Source: Clostridium_AD sp050717635
Lineage (GTDB): Bacteria > Bacillota > Clostridia > Clostridiales > Clostridiaceae
Assembly: GCF_050717635.1 (NCBI RefSeq)
Contig: NZ_JBOITO010000036.1
Coordinates: 248,001-312,000 of the forward strand
DNA: 64,000 nt
Direction of reading: 5' to 3'
In this document: piece by piece, positions 18,023 to 26,928 of the stretch
Layout of the letters: each line of letters opens with the position of its first letter
Numbering within the stretch: the first letter of the stretch is position 1
Notes under the pieces: generated by a model
Told to the model about the DNA's origin: nothing
The model's input: only the letters and a program-made list of their open reading frames with translations
Databases searched by the model: none
Translations under genes and position numbers: made by a program

Positions 18023-18169
18023 TTAAGGCAAAAATAGCTCACTTCTTTTTAGTAACATATTCAATTTTAGGTAGACTTCTCCAGTAAAATGAAAACCTGT
18101 AAATGAGATTCCAGCCAGTGACATTGGTAGTCTATCTAAAATTGTATTTTCTAAAAAGAACATAGCCAT
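18023..18169 (-). CDS. Small ORF of 48 codons upstream of the ABC-F gene
   Basis: The ATG at 18167-18169 is preceded by GGAGGTGAAATA, a near-perfect ribosome binding site, and the frame is open for 48 codons (starts MAMFFLENTILDRLPMSLAG, ends RSELFLP). There is no clear membrane helix or known motif. It may be a small protein in its own right or a leader peptide for the ABC-F gene 196 bp downstream on the same strand. The strong RBS is the main evidence that it is translated. Confidence 0.5.
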   Translation of the reverse strand: MAMFFLENTILDRLPMSLAGISFTGFHFTGEVYLKLNMLLKRSELFLP

Positions 18170-18345
18170 TATTTCACCTCCATAGATTTAAAAACTTATT
18201 ACTCTAATATTACCATATATTTTATTTTATTTCAATATTGTAATTTATAAAACAAGTTAACAATATTGATATAAAAAATATTAATTTATGTGATTTTGGT
18301 TATACTAAATTCAAATATATCTTATCAGAATAAGGAGGATTTTTA

Positions 18346-18903
18346 ATGAAATCAAAAATCATACTATTAACATCTGCTCTATTAATTGTATTGTTTGTAG
18401 GTTGTTCTAAGGCTGCTGAAACGCCACCAAAACAAACAACCCCGCCAGAAACAACACCTGAAGTAGTAACTACAGCTTCAATAGTAGATACTGAAGCTGC
18501 TTTTGAAAAAGCCATAAGTGGTAAAGGTACGTGGATAATTGCAACAATAAAGAACTTAACTTTTGACAAAGATCTAGTAGTTGAGGGCGAGTATAAAAAC
18601 GGCAAAAAAGATGATGCTGGTAAAGATGTTATACAACGTAAGATAGCCCTCTACGCTCAAGATGAAGATCGAAATGTAACCGCTAGATACACTTTGACTG
18701 CTCCAAAATTAACTTTTAATAGTCCGATGGGAAGCATAGAACATGGAACCTTCAAAGGTGACCTTTATGTTTCAGCAAATGATTTCCAGTTAAAAGATGC
18801 TACAGTTGACGGAAATGTATATTTTACTACAGCAGAAGCGAAATCCACTTTCAAAATGGATGCTACAAGTAAAGTCACTGGAGTTCAGGAAATGGCAAAA
18901 TAA
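18346..18903 (+). CDS. Small lipoprotein of unknown function
   Basis: 185 residues. A lipoprotein signal with lipobox LFVGC puts the acylated cysteine at residue 20, so the mature protein is anchored on the outer face of the membrane. A Thr/Pro-rich linker (ETPPKQTTPPETTPEVVTT) leads to a beta-rich domain with a repetitive feel (GTFKGDLYVSANDFQLKDAT, then VDGNVYFTTAEAKSTF), reminiscent of a right-handed beta-helix. The fold is an impression. RBS AAGGAGG. Monocistronic with its own terminator. Confidence 0.8.
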   Translation: MKSKIILLTSALLIVLFVGCSKAAETPPKQTTPPETTPEVVTTASIVDTEAAFEKAISGKGTWIIATIKNLTFDKDLVVEGEYKNGKKDDAGKDVIQRKIALYAQDEDRNVTARYTLTAPKLTFNSPMGSIEHGTFKGDLYVSANDFQLKDATVDGNVYFTTAEAKSTFKMDATSKVTGVQEMAK

Positions 18904-18918
18904 TATAATATTAAATAA

Positions 18919-18960
18919 AAATCAGTTAACCAATAGATGAGTTAACTGATTTTTATTTTT
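18919..18960 (+). terminator. Terminator of the lipoprotein gene
   Basis: AATCAGTTAAC and GTTAACTGATT form the stem, followed by TTTATTTTT. Confidence 0.85.
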
Positions 18961-19031
18961 ATTTTTATTTAAATAGTTAAAATTTATATTTCCATATCAT
19001 AAGATGCCACTTGCCACGTGGGTGGCACCAT

Positions 19032-19067
19032 ATTGGTATATACAACATGTTAACTATATGATATACT
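19032..19067 (+). promoter_or_regulatory. nag operon promoter with NagR/DasR-type operator
   Basis: TTGGTATATACAAC (19033-19046) is an inverted repeat with one mismatch and resembles the dre sites of NagR/DasR regulators (TTGGTCTAGACCAA type). It overlaps a -35-like TATACA (19039-19044), 17 bp before a -10 TATACT (19062-19067). Repressor bound here would block the promoter. Inferred from pattern and from the regulator encoded next. Confidence 0.55.
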
Positions 19068-19105
19068 GAAGTAGAACTAATTTATATTCCTAGGAGGAAA
19101 TTTAT

Positions 19106-19837
19106 ATGCGTATAATTTCAAAAGTTAACCCTCTACCCTTATATTATCAGCTTAAAGAAATTTTACAAGAAATGATTGAAAATGAAGAATTAAAGCCTGG
19201 TGATATGATCCCAGCTGAAAGAGAATTATGTGAAATTCAATGTGTAAGTAGAATGACTGTTAATAAAGCTATTATGTACCTTGTTAATGAAGGCATTATA
19301 TATAGAGAACAGGGCAAAGGTACTTTTGTATCCGCCCCTAAAGAAAAACAACAAATTTCTAAATTAAAAGGATTTACTGAGGAAATGGAGGATAAGGGCT
19401 TTAAATCGCAAACTAAAATTCTTTCTTTTAAATTAAAACCAGCCACAAAACAGGTTAAAACAATATTAGAAATTGAAGATCCGTCGACACAATTAATAGA
19501 AATTAAAAGATTACGGTTAAGTAATGATGAACCACTGGCAATTGAAACTGTGTGGCTTCCACATCATCTTTTTAATGATATGACAACAGAAATGATAGAA
19601 GGTAAATCTCTTTACTCTATTTTCAGAGGAAAGTATGGCATAAATCCAATAAAGGCAAAACAGACAATAGAGCCTATTATTCTAAGTGAATATGAGTGCA
19701 ACCTTTTAAACCAAAAACCACACTCAATAGCCCTTATGTTTAAAAGAACTACTTACACTCAGGATGGAACACCTATAGAATACACTAATTCAATATATAG
19801 AAGTGATAGATATAAATATGAAATTATTTTAGAGTAG
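19106..19837 (+). CDS. nagR: GntR/HutC-type regulator of amino-sugar use (NagR)
   Basis: 243 residues. The N-terminal winged helix (about 10-75: PLYYQLKEILQEMIENEELK, then PAERELCEIQCVSRMTVNKAI) is followed by a UTRA ligand-binding domain (about 95-240). It heads murQ-nagA-nagB and faces a NagR-type operator in its own promoter, so it most likely represses this operon and is released by glucosamine-6-P or N-acetylglucosamine-6-P. RBS AGGAGGAAA. Family sure; ligand inferred from neighbours. Confidence 0.9.
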   Translation: MRIISKVNPLPLYYQLKEILQEMIENEELKPGDMIPAERELCEIQCVSRMTVNKAIMYLVNEGIIYREQGKGTFVSAPKEKQQISKLKGFTEEMEDKGFKSQTKILSFKLKPATKQVKTILEIEDPSTQLIEIKRLRLSNDEPLAIETVWLPHHLFNDMTTEMIEGKSLYSIFRGKYGINPIKAKQTIEPIILSEYECNLLNQKPHSIALMFKRTTYTQDGTPIEYTNSIYRSDRYKYEIILE

Positions 19838-19848
19838 GGGGCGAATTT

Positions 19849-20727
19849 ATGAATTTAGATGAATTAAATACCATTGAAGTCTTGCAGCAAATTAATGATG
19901 GAGATAAACAAATAGCAGTGGCAATTGAGAAACAGTTAGATAATATTTCAAAAGCTGTGGACTTAGTAGTAGTTGCAATAGAAAATGAGGGCAGATTAAT
20001 TTATATCGGCAGTGGTACAAGTGGAAAACTTGGGGTTATAGATGCATCTGAATGTCCACCTACCTTTGGCACTGATGATTCACTTGTTGTAGGAATTGTT
20101 TCTGGTGGAACTGATGCACTAAGTGGATGGCTTGAACATACAGAAGATGATACTGAGCTTGCTATAATAGATTTAAAAGAAATACACCTTAGGAAAAACG
20201 ATATTTTAGTTGGAATTACAGCCAGTGGAAATACTCCCTATGCTATAAGTGCTCTTAAATATGGTAAATCTTTGGGTTGCAAAGCTATTGGAATTAGTTG
20301 TAGTGATACCGGAGTGATAAGTGAGATATGCGATGTTTCAATTCAAGTTATTGTAGGTCCTGAGATAATACTTGGATCAACAAGAATGAAAGCTGGTACA
20401 GCTCAAAAAATGGTTTTAAATATGATAAGTACTACTGTTATGATTAAACTTGGAAAGACCTATTCTAATTTAATGGTTAATGTAAAGCCTATTAATATTA
20501 AACTTCAAAATAGAGTTAAAGAAATAGTTAAAGAGGCAACTAAAGCTGATGAATGTATAGTTAATGAGGTAGTTCAGAAGTGTAACTATGACGCTAAAAC
20601 CGCAATTGTTGCAATTGAAACTGGCAGTAGCATTACTTATGCCATGAAATTATTAGAAAAAAGTAACGGAAACGTATGGCAAACTCTTAAACTATGGAGG
20701 GGATATAAAATTGAAAATCATAATTAA
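19849..20727 (+). CDS. murQ: N-acetylmuramic acid 6-phosphate etherase
   Basis: 292 residues, the normal MurQ length. The SIS-fold motifs IGSGTSGKLGVIDASECPPT and ITASGNTPYAISALKYGK, and STRMKAGTAQKMVLNMIST, are diagnostic. MurQ splits the D-lactyl ether of MurNAc-6-P to give GlcNAc-6-P, the substrate of NagA encoded next. It starts 11 bp after nagR (RBS GGGGGCG). Its 3' end overlaps nagA by 17 bp. The order places cell-wall MurNAc recycling into the GlcNAc pathway. Confidence 0.96.
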   Translation: MNLDELNTIEVLQQINDGDKQIAVAIEKQLDNISKAVDLVVVAIENEGRLIYIGSGTSGKLGVIDASECPPTFGTDDSLVVGIVSGGTDALSGWLEHTEDDTELAIIDLKEIHLRKNDILVGITASGNTPYAISALKYGKSLGCKAIGISCSDTGVISEICDVSIQVIVGPEIILGSTRMKAGTAQKMVLNMISTTVMIKLGKTYSNLMVNVKPINIKLQNRVKEIVKEATKADECIVNEVVQKCNYDAKTAIVAIETGSSITYAMKLLEKSNGNVWQTLKLWRGYKIENHN

Positions 20728-21880
20728 CGGAAAAATTCTTATTAACAATGACGTAGTTTACGGGAAGTCACTATTGTTTGATGAAAAAATAATAGAATTT
20801 GTTGAAGCTGAAGATTTAAAAAAATCACTGCTCAAATGTGATGAAATTATTGATGCAGGTGAAAATTTCGTATCCCCAGGATTTATTGATATGCATGTGC
20901 ATGGTTCTGGTGGATATGATGTTATGGATGGAACCAAGGAGGCACTGAATGTTATAAGCAGCTTCCTTGCCCAAAATGGAGTTACAGGTTTTCTTCCAAC
21001 TACTATGACTATGAGCGCAGAAAAGATATATGCTGCTCTTGACAATGTTCGTAATCAAATGAAAAAGAAAATAAATGGAGCTAAAATTCTTGGAGCACAT
21101 ATGGAAGGTCCTTTCATAAATAAAAAGTATAAAGGAGCTCAAAAGGAAGATTTTATTATTAAGCCTAATTTTAAATTTATTGAAGACTATATTGATGTTA
21201 TAAAACTCATAACCTTAGCCCCTGAAGAGGATGAAAACTATGATTTTATTAAAGAAACTAAAGAAAAAACAAATATAATACTTTCAATAGGCCATTCTAA
21301 TGCTCAGTATGAAGAAACAATGGAATCCATAAAATGTGGAATTAGCCACGCCACACATACTTTCAATGCCATGACTCCACTAAATCATAGAAAGCCAGGT
21401 ATTGTAGGTGCAATTTTTAGTAGCGATGTATATTGTGAATTAATAGCAGATGGGATTCATGTTCATCCTTCAATATTTAATATATTAAAAAAAGTTAAAG
21501 GACTTGACAGAATAATTTTAATTACTGATTCAATGAGGGCAGGTTGTTTAAAAGATGGCGTATCTGAACTTGGAGGCCAGAAAGTAATAGTCAAAAATAA
21601 CTCCGCAAGACTAGAGGACGGGACCTTAGCAGGAAGTATTCTAAAACTTAATGAAGGCGTTAAAAACTTTATGAATAATACTGATATAGGGATATGTGAA
21701 GCAATAAGTTTAGTATCCATTAATCCTGCTAGAGAGCTTGGACTAGATAAAGTAAAAGGCAGCCTAGAAGTAGGTAAGTACGCTGATATAGTAATTTTAA
21801 ATAGTGATTTTGATGTTCAACAAACCATAGTAGAAGGTAATACAGTTTTTAAATCAAACGAAATGAAGAGGTGCTTATAA
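20711..21880 (+). CDS. nagA: N-acetylglucosamine-6-phosphate deacetylase
   Basis: 389 residues of the amidohydrolase superfamily. Motifs are FIDMHVHGSGGYD (metal-binding region), GAHMEGPFI (metal-ligand Glu), IGHSNAQYEET, HTFNAM and ILITDSMRAG (catalytic Asp). It removes the acetyl group from GlcNAc-6-P to give glucosamine-6-P. The start is a TTG with GGAGGGG nine bases upstream, inside the end of murQ. The stop overlaps the nagB start as TAATG. Confidence 0.96.
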   Translation: MKIIINGKILINNDVVYGKSLLFDEKIIEFVEAEDLKKSLLKCDEIIDAGENFVSPGFIDMHVHGSGGYDVMDGTKEALNVISSFLAQNGVTGFLPTTMTMSAEKIYAALDNVRNQMKKKINGAKILGAHMEGPFINKKYKGAQKEDFIIKPNFKFIEDYIDVIKLITLAPEEDENYDFIKETKEKTNIILSIGHSNAQYEETMESIKCGISHATHTFNAMTPLNHRKPGIVGAIFSSDVYCELIADGIHVHPSIFNILKKVKGLDRIILITDSMRAGCLKDGVSELGGQKVIVKNNSARLEDGTLAGSILKLNEGVKNFMNNTDIGICEAISLVSINPARELGLDKVKGSLEVGKYADIVILNSDFDVQQTIVEGNTVFKSNEMKRCL

Positions 21881-22605
21881 TGAGAATTATTGTAGTAGAC
21901 AATTATGAGGAAATGAGCTGGAAAGCTGCAAGCTTAGTTAGCAGTCAAATGATCTTAAAACCAAATACCATTCTAGGTTTAGCAACAGGAGACACTCCCC
22001 TTGGAATGTACAGTGAACTCATAAAATTATATAATAAAAAAGAAATTGATTTCAAAGAAGTAAAGTCTTTTAACTTAGATGAATATTACGGAATAGATGG
22101 AAACAATAATCAAAGTTACTATTATTATATGATGCACAATTTCTTTAAACATATTAATATTTCACATGAAAATATTAATGTCCCAAATGGAGATGCTGAA
22201 AACATAGAAGAGGAATGCTTGAGATATGAAAGAGAAATTAAAAAATCTGGTGGCATTGACATTCAAGTTCTTGGAATAGGAGTTAATGGACACATAGGTT
22301 TTAATGAGCCGGATGTCAATTTTGAAGCTGAAACTCACCTTGTAAATTTAGATGAGAGTACTATAGAATCAAACTCTAGATTATTTAAGAGGATAGAAGA
22401 TGTTCCTACTAAAGCCATTAGTATGGGAATAAAAACTATAATGTATTCAAAGAGAATTGTCCTTTTAGCAAGTGGACTTTCAAAAGCTGATGCTATTTAC
22501 AAACTCATAAATGGTAAAATCAATCCTGAAATTCCTGCTTCAATCCTTCAACTACATCAAGATGTAACTGTAATTTTAGACAAGGATGCCGCAAGCAAAT
22601 TATAA
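21880..22605 (+). CDS. nagB: Glucosamine-6-phosphate deaminase
   Basis: 241 residues. It begins MRIIVVDNYEEMS like its family and has LGLATGDTPLGMY, the catalytic VKSFNLDEYYG and LGIGVNGHIGFNEP. It converts glucosamine-6-P to fructose-6-P and ammonia, the last step of the pathway. A GTG at 21871 would extend it, but AGAGGTG six bases before the ATG at 21880 supports the shorter, canonical form. Last gene of the operon; ends at a strong hairpin. Confidence 0.96.
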   Translation: MRIIVVDNYEEMSWKAASLVSSQMILKPNTILGLATGDTPLGMYSELIKLYNKKEIDFKEVKSFNLDEYYGIDGNNNQSYYYYMMHNFFKHINISHENINVPNGDAENIEEECLRYEREIKKSGGIDIQVLGIGVNGHIGFNEPDVNFEAETHLVNLDESTIESNSRLFKRIEDVPTKAISMGIKTIMYSKRIVLLASGLSKADAIYKLINGKINPEIPASILQLHQDVTVILDKDAASKL

Positions 22606-22662
22606 AAAGCAAGTGTATCAAAATCCCCAGAGGGTGAGGATTATGATACACTTGCTTTTTAA
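22606..22662. terminator. Bidirectional terminator between nagB and the chemoreceptor gene
   Basis: AAAAGCAAGTGTATCA and TGATACACTTGCTTTT form a 16-bp stem flanked by A and T runs. It serves nagB (+) and the convergent chemoreceptor (-). Confidence 0.85.
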
Positions 22663-22669
22663 TTTAAGA

Positions 22670-24382
22670 TTATACTTTAAATTGTTTTATTAATTCTTTC
22701 ATATTCATAGCCATATCTTTAAGCACATCAGCTGAAGAATTGACTTCTTCTACTGTCGCTGATTGTTCTTCCATTGATGCACAATTGTTTGTATTGCTAT
22801 TAGATAGTTCAATCGAATGTTCTTTTAAATTATTCATTTCAAATAGCACATTTCCCATTTTGCTCACAATTTGATTTATACTAGAATAAACATCACTTAT
22901 TGATCCATTCACTCTTTTGTTTGATTGTTCAATATTAGAAAAGGCCTCATTAACACTGTTAGCAATTTGCTTGTTTTCCTGTAATTCTATTATTCCAACT
23001 TTCATTTTGGAATCAATTTCTTCTGTGTCTTTTTTAATAAATGTAAGTATTTTGCCTATTTGACTTACAGCACTAGCTGATTGTTTTGATAACTTTCCTA
23101 TTTCACCAGCAACTACAGCAAACCCTTGACCCTGTTCCCCTGCTCTAGCTGCTTCAATAGCTGCATTTAATGAGAGCAAGTTAGTTTGATTTGATATGCC
23201 TGTTATTAATTCTAGTATTTTCCCTATTTCTGAAGATCTTTCATTTAACATTTTGGCTTGCTTTTCAAAATCCACTATTATGCTATTAATTTTTACTAAC
23301 TGTTTCATCATATTGTCTAAATCATTTCTGCCTTGTATTGAATAGGTTACTGCCTCATTTGATTGCTGTTGCATTTGCTTTGAACTAGTCAATATATACT
23401 CCATTTGTTCATTTGAATTTCCTATTTCAATTAAAGAAGAGTCTACTAAATCACATTGTTTACTTGATATTTCTGTTGAAGAAATAATTGAAGATAATAT
23501 ATCTTCATTTACTTTACTACTTTCATCCATACTTACTGATAGTTCACTAGAAGCTTCAAATATTTCAGTTCCATTTTCCTGTACTTTTTTAACTATATTT
23601 TTCAGTGAATTTTTCATATTTACAAAAGATATACCTAAATCTTCAACTTCATCATTTGAATTAAAATTCACATCATCAATGTTTAAATTTCCATCCGATA
23701 TATCTTTTGCAAAAATAATTAATTGCTTTAATTGTTTTGCTATATTATTACTGAATTTAACTACATATAGAATACAAAACGATCCTACAAGTAACACAAT
23801 TGTTATTGTTATAATTATGCTTGTAGTATATACTTTCTGTATCTGTTGACCTAAAATTTTCATATACTCAGATTCACTTATAAGAATCCTTCCAATAGTT
23901 TTTTCTACGGAATTATTTTTCTCTAAAATAGACTTATATATTTCATCAGTCTGCACTGCTGCGCTGGGTGTTCCCATTTTAGAAAAGCCGTCAATACAGT
24001 CTTTATTTATATTGTTTATAAGATTCTTAGCCATTTTATAATCAATTATACTTTCGTTATAAATAACTGATTCATCTAATTTAACAGTTAGAGATTGAAT
24101 TTCACTCCATTTATCCTCATACTTCTGTTTACTAACTTCAACCTTGTCACCCATTTTTATTGTCTCTCTGTAAGTATCAATTAGTTCCGAAGTTTTTGTC
24201 TTCAGTTGCCCTTCTAACACTATATTATTTATTAAATTTTGATACTTATTAACTGTTTTAACATTTATAATTACGGAAATGATATTTAAACTTATCATAA
24301 AAAACAAAATAATAAAAAAACTCTTAACTAGTTTTTTACTGATAGAACTCCTACGTTTTTGTCCCCTTTTACTCGTCTTCAT
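22670..24382 (-). CDS. Methyl-accepting chemotaxis protein
   Basis: About 570 residues. Two membrane helices (about 23-42 and 185-207) flank an extracytoplasmic helical domain of about 140 residues. A HAMP domain follows, then the cytoplasmic signalling domain with the near-invariant hairpin ISNQTNLLSLNAAIEAARAG. An in-frame start at 24421 lies inside the regulator gene; AAGGGGAG eight bases before the ATG at 24382 is preferred, giving a 14-bp overlap with the regulator stop. It is last in an operon of transporter and two-component genes, so it may steer motility by the transported ligand or a related signal. Confidence 0.93.
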   Translation of the reverse strand: MKTSKRGQKRRSSISKKLVKSFFIILFFMISLNIISVIINVKTVNKYQNLINNIVLEGQLKTKTSELIDTYRETIKMGDKVEVSKQKYEDKWSEIQSLTVKLDESVIYNESIIDYKMAKNLINNINKDCIDGFSKMGTPSAAVQTDEIYKSILEKNNSVEKTIGRILISESEYMKILGQQIQKVYTTSIIITITIVLLVGSFCILYVVKFSNNIAKQLKQLIIFAKDISDGNLNIDDVNFNSNDEVEDLGISFVNMKNSLKNIVKKVQENGTEIFEASSELSVSMDESSKVNEDILSSIISSTEISSKQCDLVDSSLIEIGNSNEQMEYILTSSKQMQQQSNEAVTYSIQGRNDLDNMMKQLVKINSIIVDFEKQAKMLNERSSEIGKILELITGISNQTNLLSLNAAIEAARAGEQGQGFAVVAGEIGKLSKQSASAVSQIGKILTFIKKDTEEIDSKMKVGIIELQENKQIANSVNEAFSNIEQSNKRVNGSISDVYSSINQIVSKMGNVLFEMNNLKEHSIELSNSNTNNCASMEEQSATVEEVNSSADVLKDMAMNMKELIKQFKV

Positions 24383-25187
24383 CTTTATTCTCCCCTTTAA
24401 TATAAGAATTACCTTTTGCAAATTCTAATGGCGAGGCTTTTATATATTTTTTAAATACAGTGGCGAAGTGCTTATATTCATTAAATCCCACCATATAAGA
24501 TATTTCATATACCTTATAGTCACTGTTAATAAGTAGCTCTATTGACCTTTGCACTCTGTATCTGTTTAAAAAATCATGGAAAGTTTGCGCCGTTTGCTCT
24601 TTAAAGTTTCTACTTAGGTAACTAGAACTTACCCCTAAATTATTCGCAATATCTTCAATACCAATCTTTTTCGAGTAATTTTCTTTTACATAGCAAATCA
24701 TTGCATCCGTGTATTTAGATTTTTTTGTGTTCGGTTTTAAATAGTAATCTAAATTTTCCACATCGATGTTTTTATAATCCTTCATACCATTTTTGAATTC
24801 ATCATATATCTTTTTATCATTGATTTTGTTTTTTACTTTTTTTATTGTTTCTTTGAGTTTATCCTCATCAATAGGCTTTAATAAATAATCAAACACCTTT
24901 AAATCTATAGCACTTTTAGCATAAGTAAACTCACTGTAACTAGTTAAAATGAGCTTCTCGAAATCATAAATTAGAACAGCTTTTTGTAGCATATCTATAC
25001 CGCTCATAATAGGCATTTTTATATCTGTAATAACTAAATCTGGTCTAATTTTTATAATTTTCTTTAGCCCTTCCTCTCCATTTGCTGCTTCTCCTGCAAT
25101 AATACAGTCCATACTGAGCCAATCTACAGTATTTATTAATCCTTTTCTTATAAAGTTTTCATCCTCAACAATAATAACTTTAATAAT
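24369..25187 (-). CDS. AraC-type response regulator (apparent ATT start)
   Basis: If begun at the first ATG (25112) the protein lacks the first receiver strand and acidic pocket. The same frame is open upstream and reads IIKVIIVEDENFIRKGLINT from 25187, exactly the missing start of the domain, but contains no ATG, GTG or TTG. GGTGGTGAG lies seven bases before an ATT at 25185-25187, where relatives have ATG. The full form has about 272 residues: receiver (phosphoacceptor D in LVITDIKMP) and a C-terminal AraC double helix-turn-helix (YSKKIGIEDIANNLGVSSSY, then VYEISYMVGFNEYKHFATVF). It pairs with the kinase 25 bp upstream and probably controls the transporter operon. Confidence 0.85.
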   Translation of the reverse strand: MIKVIIVEDENFIRKGLINTVDWLSMDCIIAGEAANGEEGLKKIIKIRPDLVITDIKMPIMSGIDMLQKAVLIYDFEKLILTSYSEFTYAKSAIDLKVFDYLLKPIDEDKLKETIKKVKNKINDKKIYDEFKNGMKDYKNIDVENLDYYLKPNTKKSKYTDAMICYVKENYSKKIGIEDIANNLGVSSSYLSRNFKEQTAQTFHDFLNRYRVQRSIELLINSDYKVYEISYMVGFNEYKHFATVFKKYIKASPLEFAKGNSYIKGENKDEDE

Positions 25188-25212
25188 TGTCCACTCACCA
25201 CCTTTATAACCC

Positions 25213-26886
25213 TTAAGAAATTGGAAGCATAATAATTATATTTGTACCTTCACCTATCTTGCTATATATCTTTATTCCATATTGGTTACCATATAGAAGT
25301 TTAATTCTCTTTTGAACATTATAAAGTCCAATGTGTTCTGTATTGTTATCATTACTGGCCATTATCGCAAATATTTCTGCTAAGACTCCTTCTGTCATTC
25401 CTTCTCCATTGTCCCTTATATCTATAATTAAATTTTCATTTTGGATTTTACAATTAATATCTATTTTCAAATAGCTTTTTGTTTGATACCCGTATTTTAT
25501 GCTATTCTCAATAATTGGTTGTATTATTAGCTTTGGTATTATACAATCCTTAGTTTCTTCAGGAAGTTGTATGGTATAATCAAAATCACTTTCAAATCTA
25601 AACTTTTGTATTACAAGATAATCATCTATGTATTTTATATCTTCAATTAGTTTTACCTTGTGAAAATTGGAATTAATACTATATCTTAACAAATTAGACA
25701 TAGAAACAATGATTTTAAGTGAATTCTTTTGATCCGTTTTTATCATATACTTAAGCATTTCCAGAGTATTAAACAAAAAATGAGGATTAAATTGTGCTTC
25801 TAATTGTTTTATCTCCGACCACATGCTTCTTGTTACTTCTTCTTTATTCTTTTCTATAAGTTCATTAATCTTTACCAGCATCTCATTGTAATATTGCCCT
25901 ATAAGTTGAAATTCATCATTAGAATTTATGTTTACAACCGTATCTAAATTTCCCTCTTGAACACTTTTAATGGCATATAATAATTTGTCAATTGATTTTG
26001 TCTTGCTTATAGATATTTTTTTTGCAATAAATAGCATTGATAAAAGTAATATTAAAAACAAAATCATCAAAAATATTTGTCCTATAAAATAAATTGTCTT
26101 AACAAAATTTAAAGATGTAATACTATGAATATATATATTTCCCTCTAGTATAGGATTACTGTATAAATAATTATTATCTTCCTTTAAAAATGGTTTTAAT
26201 TTCCCTATACTATCGAGGAGTCCAGCATTGCTTGAAAATATATTATTGTTGTACCTATCAGTTATTACAGCATGATGACTAGTGTTACTATTAATTATTT
26301 TATTCATCTGATTTTCTAATATATCAAAAACAACATATCCCACAATTACATTATTATCATTAATAATAGCATGACCTATAGAGTATACCGTTCTCGTATT
26401 CACATCAAGTTGAGCTCTATTTAACATCATTGCAGTTTCTTTAGGATTATCCGCCATTTTCTTGAAAATACCCCAAAGGAACAGATCATCATTTTTAGAA
26501 TATTCAGGTGAAACTTTAGAGTTTGTTATTACAACTTCACCTTTTTCGTTGAAAACGTAAAAAATGCTTCTGATTTTGTGTTTATTAACAATATTGTAAA
26601 ATCGCTCATATACCTGTGCTTCCTCAGATAGATTATAAAAGTCCTCTTCAAGTATATTCCATTCAGCTAACTCTGATACTTCCATTTTATAATTACCGAA
26701 TTCATTACTTATTGTATTTGCTATACTATTATTATATTTTTTGTTATTGCTTTCCACCATTTTATTGCTATACCAAAATAGTAAATTATAAAAGAGAAAA
26801 GATAATATTATAATAGGAGTCAATGCATATATAATAAAAGTTTTTCTTATTTCTTCCTTGAAAAATTTTCTTTTACTAGCTCTCAT
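25213..26886 (-). CDS. Sensor histidine kinase of the YesM/LytS type
   Basis: About 557 residues. Membrane helix at about 18-38, an extracytoplasmic sensor region of ~225 residues (Cache-like by layout), a second helix at about 268-290, HAMP (KSIDKLLYAIKSVQEGNLDT), the His_kinase segment EAQFNPHFLFNTLEMLKYMI, and HATPase with IIENSIKYGY and DNGEGM. Start at the ATG at 26886 with a GGGGG box; a TTG two codons upstream is less likely. Kinases of this type with AraC-type partners usually control uptake systems for sugars or other solutes encoded nearby, as here. Confidence 0.92.
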   Translation of the reverse strand: MRASKRKFFKEEIRKTFIIYALTPIIILSFLFYNLLFWYSNKMVESNNKKYNNSIANTISNEFGNYKMEVSELAEWNILEEDFYNLSEEAQVYERFYNIVNKHKIRSIFYVFNEKGEVVITNSKVSPEYSKNDDLFLWGIFKKMADNPKETAMMLNRAQLDVNTRTVYSIGHAIINDNNVIVGYVVFDILENQMNKIINSNTSHHAVITDRYNNNIFSSNAGLLDSIGKLKPFLKEDNNYLYSNPILEGNIYIHSITSLNFVKTIYFIGQIFLMILFLILLLSMLFIAKKISISKTKSIDKLLYAIKSVQEGNLDTVVNINSNDEFQLIGQYYNEMLVKINELIEKNKEEVTRSMWSEIKQLEAQFNPHFLFNTLEMLKYMIKTDQKNSLKIIVSMSNLLRYSINSNFHKVKLIEDIKYIDDYLVIQKFRFESDFDYTIQLPEETKDCIIPKLIIQPIIENSIKYGYQTKSYLKIDINCKIQNENLIIDIRDNGEGMTEGVLAEIFAIMASNDNNTEHIGLYNVQKRIKLLYGNQYGIKIYSKIGEGTNIIIMLPIS

Positions 26887-26928
26887 ATGCAAAGCCCCCT
26901 ATTATGTTACTCATAATTTAATTGTTTT

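Noticed and set aside
18300..18605. A 101-codon open frame on the - strand opposite the lipoprotein gene
   Set aside because: It overlaps the lipoprotein gene, which has a clear signal peptide, RBS and terminator; no RBS supports the antisense frame.
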